Below, one piece after another: positions 60,601 to 64,000 of a DNA stretch of 64,000 nucleotides. The notes beneath the pieces are model-generated. The model was not told the DNA's origin. It saw nothing but the letters and a program-made list of their open reading frames with translations, and made no database searches. Position 1 is the stretch's first letter. Every line of letters starts with the position of its first letter. Both the position numbers and the translations under genes were made by a program. The DNA is from Pycnopodia helianthoides (taxonomy: Eukaryota > Echinodermata > Asteroidea > Forcipulatida > Asteriidae), in the NCBI GenBank assembly GCA_032158295.1, contig CM063256.1, forward strand, positions 12,260,953 through 12,324,952, given 5' to 3'.

Positions 60601-62313
60601 GGCGCCGGTCTTGAAGGAATTAAGCTGAAATATTATCAAACTGCTAGGAAAGCGTGCTTTCAGTTTCTGCTGGACGAGGGTGATGTTGTGCATTTGTCTG
60701 AGGTCTTCAGGAAGTGAATTCCAAATTATTGGTGCTATGTTGGAAAAGGCCTTGTCCCCATAACTGGCTGGTTTTTGATAATTTTACCTCGACCCCGTCT
60801 CAACAAAATTATCAAGAACCAGGGCCCAATTTCATACAGCTGCTTAAGCACCGAAAGGAGCAAAGCACAACAAAATTATGCTTACCAGAGTAAGGTAACC
60901 AGCTATACTACCATGTCACGTATACAAATTGTGGCCGGTGTCCTGCCCATTTTTATTTTTGCTTAGCAGACAAATGTTAAGCAATATTTACTGCTTAAAG
61001 GAACATTACAGAATTGGTTTTTGCTAACAAAACAGTTGCTGGCAGTGTAAGCACTTGATATAATCCACCATATACATAAACTGACAAACCTGTAGAAGTT
61101 TGAGATCGATCGGCCATCTGGGTCACGAGAAAATAGTGCAAAACCGATTACAAATTTGCATGTGTTATACAATGCATGAATAAAACGCTCATGAGCGATA
61201 AACTCCAATCGGAAATTAGTTTGATTTATTTCTCATCAAATATGGCATTTCAGCCAGACATATTTCTAGGGATGTTTTCTACTATCATCATCGTTAGACC
61301 GTGTAAGTTTTATGAAAATCTGTGATCAAAAGTATATTTTACAATTACCAATTCTGTAATGTGCCTTTAAGCAGCTCTATAAAATTGGGCCCAGGCCTCA
61401 GCGTGTTTAATCAACTAGTTTAAAACCTCTTCACCTCACTTTGATTCCCTCAATATCCTGTAACAGTTGTGACTTACTTCAACAGTTCCAAAATGGCTAG
61501 CACGATGTCATTGACGTAACAGAACCCTGACGCTTCAGACTTCTTGGCATGGTGGAGTCCCCCCGCCCAGTTGATGGCGATGTCCGTCTGTTGCTTGTTG
61601 AGTTTGACTGCCCCGGCCACGGACCCACCTCCAGAGAGCTGACAAAACTCATAGAGACCATCAAATACCGGGCAATCCTCACCAACATTGACTGTAATAG
61701 AATACAGAAGGTATGTATAGTGAACAACACAAGGAAATAACAGCAACATAAAGTCAGATCCACAATACACTGTCCCCTCTACAGCTTACCATGGGGAGAC
61801 AATTTTCCCCCAAAAGCGGTGGACTAAAAACAACCACATTCACAACTCAACACCTTACAGACAATGGCCGACATGAGTGTGAAAAACATTCACCAGCCTC
61901 ACAAACAAAACTACATCTTGTGCCGTTGACACAGACAAATACAACATTGCTCCTTTGCAAACCACAAAGACACTCAAACAATTGGTGGGCGCTCGAGACG
62001 ACTAAACACTTCTTGACCTTTTGGCAAGACCCCCTGCAAAAAATGGCCTCTCCTTGGAAAACCGTAGAGGGCGCACTGTATCAGGAATTGCTCATAATAA
62101 TTAACAAAGGGCCAAACCACACCTGATCACAATACTTCATTTCTCGCAAACCACTTGAGTGTCTAGTTTTGGCACGGAGTGTCACACATACTTACATCTC
62201 TGCATTTGTTTGGTATATTCGGACATGTTGTCTGGTCTGATCGTTCGCAGGAACTTGATGTAATCATCGCTATGGTATTTGGTCATTTCTTCCATCACAG
62301 CCTTGTGTGGTCT
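45425..62313 (-). CDS. HDAC1: Class I histone deacetylase (HDAC1/2 type), N terminus off window
   Basis: Ten exons run leftward: 62313-62196, 61691-61478, 60451-60310, 57103-57011, 56341-56234, 53775-53635, 51215-51107, 48561-48281, 46634-46523 and 45656-45425. Together they encode about 516 residues. The roughly 35 N-terminal residues (the GDVGNYYYGQGHPMKP-type start) lie beyond 64000. The enzyme removes acetyl groups from histone lysines in nuclear corepressor complexes (Sin3, NuRD, CoREST in other animals). Visible active-site parts are GGLHHAKK, the zinc ligands of DIDIHHGDG and QCGADSLSG, and the tyrosine of [12 protein letters not shown]. The acidic tail has [17 protein letters not shown], which matches the CK2-phosphorylated segment of vertebrate HDAC1, and is then extended by about 110 Lys/Glu/Ala-rich residues. 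Exon 56341-56234 is one base short, which shifts its frame although its end phase fits the next exon. Confidence 0.97.
45930..46294. mobile_element. Foldback element, AAGCCATTTGCGAGTTAGAT family
   Basis: The left arm ATAAGCCATTTGCGAGTTAG pairs with the right arm CTAACACGCAAATGGCTTAT, and pairing continues far inward (GGCAAGCTTTTG against CAAAAGCTTGCC). Other copies are at 47321-47605 and 33378-33906. It is in the last HDAC1 intron. Confidence 0.85.
46523..46634 (-). CDS. HDAC1: HDAC1 penultimate exon
   Basis: 112 bp, acceptor TTGAACAG, donor GTATGT. Encodes [20 protein letters not shown], then [13 protein letters not shown]. The charged, alanine-rich content and phases (two-base lead, two-base end) fit the flanking exons. 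Confidence 0.88.
46711..47075 (-). mobile_element. Full-length tRNA-derived SINE
   Basis: Minus-strand head: A-box region around TGTCATGGCTGAGCAGTCTA, B box GGGTTCGAATCCCGG. A body with GACACTTGTAAGCAAGGCAC and AGCAGCTTGGGGTTGTATGC follows, and then a tail of ATT repeats. It is in an HDAC1 intron. Confidence 0.8.
47245..47605. mobile_element. Inverted copy of 45930-46375 between 40-bp direct repeats
   Basis: The GGTTCTCTCCAAGATTTTTC flank and the AATAAGCCATTTGCGAGTTA element repeat the 46294-46375 flank and its element in opposite orientation. The segment is bounded by near-identical 40-bp direct repeats (TATAGAACAGGC...GCGCAGTCTA) at about 47207-47247 and 47617-47657. Confidence 0.75.
47658..47960 (+). 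mobile_element. tRNA-derived SINE, plus strand
   Basis: Head with AGAACTCAAGTTCTAATGGC and the B box GGGTTCAAATCCTGG. The body runs CTCACCACCCAGGAGTAAAT through CTCCTAAGGAGTTGAGATGG and ends AAAAGTGCCTAATAAAAG. Confidence 0.75.
48095..48240. mobile_element. Partial GGCCCAATTTC-family MITE
   Basis: The left end GGGCCCTTTTTTTAATAGAGC leads into CTTAGGCACAACAAAATTAT and CCATCTGTGACTGGTCTCCT. The right terminal repeat is missing and the HDAC1 exon follows 40 bp later. Confidence 0.65.
48281..48561 (-). CDS. HDAC1: HDAC1 exon with CK2-site acidic tail
   Basis: 281 bp, acceptor CCATACAG, donor GTAAGA. Encodes [36 protein letters not shown] and [25 protein letters not shown] occupies the place of the IACEE pocket-protein motif of HDAC1. 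Confidence 0.96.
48592..48740. mobile_element. CAGGCCTGG-family MITE, diverged
   Basis: CAGGCATTGAAACTCCATCT, GGAGGGCATGGCCATTATCA and AAGGCCAAGACCAGGGCAAC follow the family order. No clear right terminal repeat remains. From 48741 to 49220 nothing is assigned. Confidence 0.6.
49225..49436. mobile_element. TTAA-target MITE, CCCTCCTACTGTC family
   Basis: TTAA at 49221-49224 and 49437-49440. It begins CCCTCCTACTCTTGGCAACA and ends GACAGCAAAAGGG, with the family interior TCGACTGCCAAGGTTGTG. A further ragged pair of fragments follows at about 50285-50475. Confidence 0.85.
49449..49705 (+). mobile_element. Penelope-like GIY-YIG C-terminal fragment
   Basis: The open frame reads [40 protein letters not shown] and [20 protein letters not shown], ending in TAA. 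The H-x-K-x-P-V-x-HHFN and RE-x-WI-x-x-x-x-T-x-x-P-x-GLN pattern is that of retroelement GIY-YIG domains. A typical 3' tail follows near 50010 (CTGCTAGGGTCGAAACGTCA). The reverse transcriptase part is absent, so this is a 5'-truncated insertion in an HDAC1 intron. Confidence 0.75.
50476..50645. mobile_element. CAGGCCTGG-family MITE
   Basis: Contains CCCTGGAATTTCATTTTTGA, GCCAAGGCCATTTATATTTT and GGCTACGGGAAACTTTTGAA, ending CATGTAATTCAAGGCC. It follows directly on TTAA-family fragments. Confidence 0.7.
50836..51025. mobile_element. GGCCCAATTTC-family MITE, decayed ends
   Basis: CCCCAATTGCATAGAGCTGC at the left and GGCAGCTACGAAATGGGGTC at the right are decayed terminal repeats. The interior has GTTACCAGCCAAATTACCAT and TCTGACTGGTTTCCTGCTA. 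Confidence 0.7.
51107..51215 (-). CDS. HDAC1: HDAC1 exon, FEYFGPDF block
   Basis: 109 bp, acceptor TGTATACAG, donor GTAGGT. Encodes [20 protein letters not shown], then [14 protein letters not shown], close to vertebrate HDAC1. Confidence 0.97.
51411..51642. repeat. Tandem array of 22-bp GGGTACCATAACAATTACCA units
   Basis: About ten units with substitutions and small indels; the GGTACC palindrome and CAATTACCAAC are the best kept parts. It lies 195 bp upstream (in transcription) of the FEYFGPDF exon. A tRNA-like fragment (GATTCAAACCTACAACCCC) lies just before it. Confidence 0.88.
51690..51777 (-). mobile_element. SINE head fragment adjoining the 63-bp array
   Basis: TTGCTCAAGGACACAAGTGC, GACTCGAACCCACACTCTG and then CGCTGCACTTAACCACTCAG. 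In reverse complement this is a tRNA-like A box GGCTGAGTGGTTAAGTGC plus a B box GGGTTCGAGTC. The 63-bp array grows out of its 5' end. Confidence 0.8.
51778..52722. repeat. Tandem array, 15 units of 63 bp
   Basis: Each unit holds CACTTAACCACTCAGCCACG, ACACACCACATATTGGCTCA and TCGTGGCTAGCGGTCTAGTG. Units differ at a handful of sites (GCGTT/GCGGT, CATAT/CGTAT). The unit length is a multiple of three and lacks stops, so a long meaningless open frame runs through it. It is located in an HDAC1 intron. Confidence 0.96.
52723..52990 (+). mobile_element. SINE, plus strand, joined to the 63-bp array
   Basis: The last array unit runs into ACCGCTCCGCACACAAGTTC, GCGTGGGTTCGAATCCCGGT and, further on, AGCAGCTTGGGTTGTATGCT. 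This is a tRNA-derived SINE whose A-box side (GTGGCTAGCGGTCTA) is the end of the array unit. Confidence 0.78.
53148..53266. mobile_element. Near-perfect palindromic GGCCCAATTTC element
   Basis: Left arm GGCCCAATTTCATGGCTCTG, CTTACCGCGG and CTGCGCTTACG; the right arm is its reverse complement with few mismatches. Flanks are CAG and CTG. A nested relative is at about 60079-60197. Confidence 0.9.
53635..53775 (-). CDS. HDAC1: HDAC1 exon with catalytic tyrosine
   Basis: 141 bp, acceptor CTTTTTTCAG, donor GTGAGT. Encodes [20 protein letters not shown], then [20 protein letters not shown]. The Tyr of GGYTIR stabilises the reaction intermediate in class I HDACs. Confidence 0.97.
53895..55115. repeat. 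GAGTAC/AAGTAC-rich degenerate repeat split by a hAT-like element
   Basis: Motifs AAGTACTTGG, GAGTACATG, AAGTACCGAGT and AAGTACGAGTACC are scattered through 53895-54057 and 54719-55115. The 661-bp element at 54058 interrupts the cluster. Confidence 0.65.
54058..54718. mobile_element. hAT-like MITE, copy 1, 661 bp
   Basis: The ends TAAGCTTAGGCGATATCGC and GGTATCGCCCAAGCTTA are inverted repeats. The 8-bp flanks are CGAGTACA and CGAGTACC. The interior has repeated GCAAGATCGTCTCG blocks and subterminal TATCGCGATA palindromes. The 8-bp duplication suggests the hAT superfamily. No transposase is present. Confidence 0.88.
55127..55270. repeat. Inverted copy of repeat 10955-11095
   Basis: TCATAAATACCTGGGACAGT, TTATCCATTCTGATTGGACG and AGAGGACATCACGTG are the reverse complement of the blocks at about 10490 and 11060. 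Confidence 0.65.
55496..55656. mobile_element. Palindromic foldback element
   Basis: Arms of about 70 bp: GGGAATCAAAGTGTG, GGTTTTAAACTAG, TTTAAACCCGCCGAGGCCTG and GTTCTTGAT, with the exact complement in reverse order down to CACACATTGATTCCC. The loop is about 13 bases. A related copy, broken by two nested insertions, lies at 60765-61432. Confidence 0.88.
55985..56070 (-). mobile_element. tRNA-like SINE head
   Basis: In reverse complement: TGGTGGTTTAGTGGTAAGAC (A box) and a perfect T-arm GTGGGTTCGAAGCCCAC. The 5' and 3' acceptor sides do not pair, so it is a tRNA-derived repeat and not a tRNA gene. Confidence 0.65.
56234..56341 (-). CDS. HDAC1: HDAC1 exon with third zinc ligand and one-base deletion
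   Basis: 108 bp, acceptor TTTCTTGCAG, donor GTAAAA. It encodes [20 protein letters not shown] followed by DSLSG. At the CCC of 56267-56269 the frame must gain one base to continue with the conserved DRLGCFNLT segment. With that base the exon is 109 bp and ends in the phase the next exon needs. Confidence 0.93.
56395..56620 (+). mobile_element. SINE copy, plus strand
   Basis: GTTGTGGCTAAACGGTCAAGT and AGACTCAAGTTCTGA, then GAGTGTGGGTCCGGGG, followed by GTGCGTGTAAAAGAACCCGG. The B box is damaged. Confidence 0.6.
56640..56810. mobile_element. CAGGCCTG-type element, uninterrupted relative
   Basis: AAGGGCACCTCTGTAATGGA, CATTTCAAGTGGCACCAAGG, GGCAACGGAGGCAATTGCCT and then AACAGGCCTG. This is the empty-site counterpart of 39040-39310. 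Confidence 0.6.
57011..57103 (-). CDS. HDAC1: HDAC1 exon, [13 protein letters not shown] block
   Basis: 93 bp, 31 codons in phase 0, donor GTAAGT. Encodes [20 protein letters not shown] followed by [11 protein letters not shown]. The acceptor is a less typical CTACAATAG. Confidence 0.97.
57290..57395. repeat. Dispersed block, inverted to 24060 and 28590
   Basis: CACTGGACCGCAGGCCCCGA, TTTTAGCATTGGGCC and GGACAAGTCCGGCGGTCTTG are the reverse complement of the GGCCTGATGCTTAAATCACT-type block in the kinase intron and the intergenic region. From 57396 to 58100 nothing else is assigned. Confidence 0.55.
58249..58790. repeat. Tandem array of 66-bp units in two blocks
   Basis: The unit ACAGGTACACACACCTCACC continues ATGCCTCAACAGTGGCATTT and TGAGGCACACACACCTCACA. 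Five units (58249-58560) and two more (58624-58770) are separated by a GCTGATGTGGAGAGCAGAGA segment that also closes the array. A single-copy version is at 63141-63240. Confidence 0.93.
58848..59716. repeat. Tandem array, 23 units of 37/38 bp with GATA motifs
   Basis: The unit is GATAAGGTTCTCAACCTCGG then TCAATTCTGAAGCGGCAA. From about 59190 the units alternate between 37-bp CAATTTGG and 38-bp CAACCTTGG forms. Nearly every junction creates AGATAAGG, a consensus GATA-factor site. It is located in an HDAC1 intron. Confidence 0.96.
59790..60300. mobile_element. Two GGCCCAATTTC-family copies, one split
   Basis: The first copy runs from GCAGCTGCTTAAGCAGAAAT to ATATTGGGCC. The second starts at GGCCCAATTTCGTAGAGCC and ends AGCTCTATGAAATTGGGTCC. 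A palindromic relative at 60079-60197 (GGACCAATTTCATG to CATGAAATTGGGCC) interrupts the second copy between ACCACCAT and TCACATGTACC. Confidence 0.78.
60310..60451 (-). CDS. HDAC1: HDAC1 exon with zinc-binding DIDIHHGDG
   Basis: 142 bp, acceptor TTTCCCCAG, donor GTAAGT. Encodes [20 protein letters not shown], then [20 protein letters not shown]. The Asp and His of DIDIHHGDG are two of the three zinc ligands. Confidence 0.97.
60823..61391. mobile_element. GGCCCAATTTC MITE with CAG target duplication
   Basis: Ends GGCCCAATTTCATACAGCTG and GCAGCTCTATAAAATTGGGC plus C. CAG flanks both sides (60820-60822 and 61392-61394) and the host reads through as AACCAGGCCTC. It is itself interrupted at 60999-61366. 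Confidence 0.88.
60999..61366. mobile_element. TTAA-target MITE, AGGAACATTACAG family, inner insertion
   Basis: TTAA at 60995-60998 and 61367-61370. The host motif CTGCTTAAGCAGCTC, intact in sister MITE copies, is split exactly at TTAA. Ends AGGAACATTACAGAATTGG and CCAATTCTGTAATGTGCCT. Confidence 0.92.
61478..61691 (-). CDS. HDAC1: HDAC1 exon with catalytic histidines
   Basis: 214 bp, acceptor CTATTACAG, donor GTAAGT. Encodes [20 protein letters not shown], then [20 protein letters not shown] and [13 protein letters not shown]. The HH pair provides the charge-relay histidines of class I HDACs. Confidence 0.97.
62196..62313 (-). CDS. HDAC1: HDAC1 most 5' exon in window
   Basis: 118 bp, donor GTAAGT. 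Encodes [20 protein letters not shown], then [18 protein letters not shown]. The acceptor reads CACAG followed by AGACC; the phase-0 start at 62313 gives the conserved RPHK. Preceding exons must lie right of 64000, since no match to the GNYYYGQGHP segment occurs in 62314-64000. Confidence 0.96.
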
Positions 62314-63140
62314 CTGTGTATAAAAATACAAATATTTACAACAGGTGGGTTACATGAAGGTTCACATCAGACGACTCAGGGTTCTCCCCAGGAATTCTCA
62401 AAACTAAGGGCATTCTGAAGACCAATTTTGGAAGTTTTACCAAAGCTTGATGAATTGAAATGAGGTCCTCTGCATGTGTTCTACTTGGTGTTTATCTTGG
62501 TTTTAAAAGTTTAAAAGTTATCTTGGTTTTATCTTGATGAATTTTTTTTTTGCATGTGGGCTGCAATTTGGGAGTATCGACCCGATACACTAGCTTGTGC
62601 ATGGGGAGATTCCTGCATGTCCCCAAAATCTGTCAGTGTCAAAAAGTTCAATGATTTTTAAGATACGACCCATAGAGCAACTGGTCCTCTCTCTCACTCT
62701 TCTTTAATCTTGTGACATGTCTAACTGTAATTAGTTTAGGGTGACCGTGTAAAACCATGATTCATTTGAAGTGGATTGTGTCAAAGTACTTGCATTTTGA
62801 CACCAAGTACTAAGACCATACAAGTGCCCTACAAGAGCTCGCAGGTTTTTAACAAGAGTCGCACAAATCAGTCACTTTTGGGAGCCAAACAGAATCGATT
62901 TTCAGTGCATCCTTACCAGGGGTTAGTGACGAGAGGTATCAATATGGCATACTGCCCATGGTAGAGAGGCTATAACCACCCCCAACTCATCAAAAACCAA
63001 CTGCATGTTTACTTTGATAATGTTGGACTGCGGACTAAAACTGATCATGCTTTACATGAGATCAAGCATACCATCATAATCAGAGTTAGAATGATGAATG
63101 TTGTAGGATCCTATGATCAGTTGTGTTACTTGAGAAAACC
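62314..63140. other. HDAC1 5' intron, unassigned part
   Basis: No exon was found. It includes a dispersed block at about 62390-62500 (GGTGTTTATCTTGGTTTTAA) that also surrounds the MITE at 8775-8928. Confidence 0.45.
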
Positions 63141-63240
63141 AACCCATACCTCACTATGCCACAACAGTGGCATTTTGAGGCACACACATGCTGATGTAGA
63201 GAGTAGAGCCATTGCCCAAGGTGCTTCAATGAAGGTGATA
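63141..63240. repeat. Single-copy relative of the 66-bp array
   Basis: CCTCACTATGCCACAACAGT, GGCATTTTGAGGCACACACA and GCTGATGTAGAGAGTAGAGC, then CCAAGGTGCTTCAATGAA. The order equals one array unit plus the spacer of the array at 58249-58790. Confidence 0.85.
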
Positions 63241-63281
63241 AACTGGAGAAGCTGCACATTTACATGTAAAGTGCAGTGTAG

Positions 63282-63953
63282 TAAGCTTGGGCGTTATCCC
63301 TTTTTTTCAGCCACGATATATCGTCGAGAATATATCGCGATATTCGATATTATCGCGATTAATTTTTGATGACGTCATTCTTCTACAAATCTCACTGTGT
63401 GAGTTGTGGCTATATATGACTTATCATTGACACTGTTGTTCCAATCACCTATTCTTCCGGTTTTACTCTAAACCTATGGTATGAAAATGTGGGCCTATCA
63501 CTTACACACATTTAATGTGTTAACTGCGCATGACAGACTAGTCTTTATGTGTGCATAACTAAGTAGATCACGCTACTCGCACGTATGCAACACTCACGTG
63601 CGGTGATAAAACCCGTCTGCGTGAGACCGCCTGATCGCTAAGGCTTTGATGTTGGTTTTTTCAAAAACGAAACCCCGTCGGATCGGATCTGTTTGGGAAT
63701 CTTGCGGTCGCGGTCTGTGACTTGCAGCTCTTTGTTGCAGCAAATCGTCTCGACTAGGAGATTTATTGTTGCAAGATCGTCTCCACAAGGAGATTTATTG
63801 TTGCAAGATCGTCTCGGCTAGGAAATACATCGCGATACTTAACGATATCGCGATTTACCGATATCACGATTTTTAAAAACGTGACCCGATATCATAATCG
63901 TTTCAGAACTAGTATCGCGATATTCGATAATATCGTGGTATCGCCCAAGCTTA
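63282..63953. mobile_element. hAT-like MITE, copy 2, 672 bp
   Basis: Ends TAAGCTTGGGCG and GGTATCGCCCAAGCTTA; a perfect 8-bp duplication CAGTGTAG lies at 63274-63281 and 63954-63961. It aligns with 54058-54718 throughout, including CACATTTAATGTGTTAAC and GCAAGATCGTCTC repeats. Confidence 0.93.
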
Positions 63954-64000
63954 CAGTGTAGAAAGGACTACTTTTGGTGGAGATAACATAATAACATTAG

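Larger units (their letters stand above)
60765..61432. mobile_element. Foldback element holding two nested insertions
   Basis: The outer remnant TTTTTGATAATTTTACCTCG ... ATCAAGAACCAG resumes at 61392 with CAGGCCTCAGCGTGTTTAAT and ACTAGTTTAAAACCTCTTCA. Together these match the right half of the element at 55496-55656. Confidence 0.85.

Overview
The window is animal nuclear DNA, most likely from an echinoderm (a sea star fits well). Genes are broken by long GT-AG introns, and the surrounding DNA is AT-rich and filled with short tRNA-derived and inverted-repeat elements. The protein sequences are deuterostome-like. No prokaryotic operons, rRNA, intact tRNA genes or CRISPR arrays were seen. The species was inferred from gene content only.

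Layout. (1) 0-9.3 kb: the 5' part of a glucokinase regulatory protein (GCKR-type, SIS-domain) gene runs on the minus strand. Its first four coding exons are at 9267 down to 4869, and its 3' exons were not found before the left edge. A divergent, single-exon rhodopsin-like receptor sits on the plus strand at 1727-2724. It may be nested in a GCKR intron, and its frame breaks just before TM7. A relic of a GIY-YIG (Penelope-like) endonuclease lies directly upstream of it. (2) 12.4-27.2 kb: a complete eight-exon FRK/Src42A-type Src-family kinase on the plus strand, 516 residues, with SH3, SH2 and kinase domains, an acylated N terminus and a tail tyrosine. (3) 27.2-44.9 kb: about 18 kb with no recognisable gene, made largely of miniature transposons, several of them nested. 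(4) 45.4-62.3 kb and beyond the right edge: a class I histone deacetylase (HDAC1/2 type) on the minus strand. Ten exons run to the stop codon, and the first roughly 35 codons lie outside the window. One exon carries a one-base deletion.

The kinase and the deacetylase are convergent. The four genes do not form one pathway: they are a metabolic regulator, a membrane receptor, a membrane-tethered tyrosine kinase and a chromatin enzyme. What unites the window is repeat activity. There are at least five tandem arrays (22, 37/38, 45/46, 63 and 66 bp units), four of them in HDAC1 introns and one in a kinase-domain intron. There are also at least three TTAA-target MITE families, a hAT-like family with 8-bp target duplications, a GGCCCAATTTC palindrome family, a CAGGCCTGG family and several tRNA-derived SINE families. 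Nested insertions give clean empty-site comparisons. I found no obvious new multi-gene system. The most unusual items are a tRNA-like core inside a near-perfect 76-bp inverted repeat, a satellite apparently grown from SINE heads, a GATA-motif array, and exon-like duplications of the kinase linker exon.
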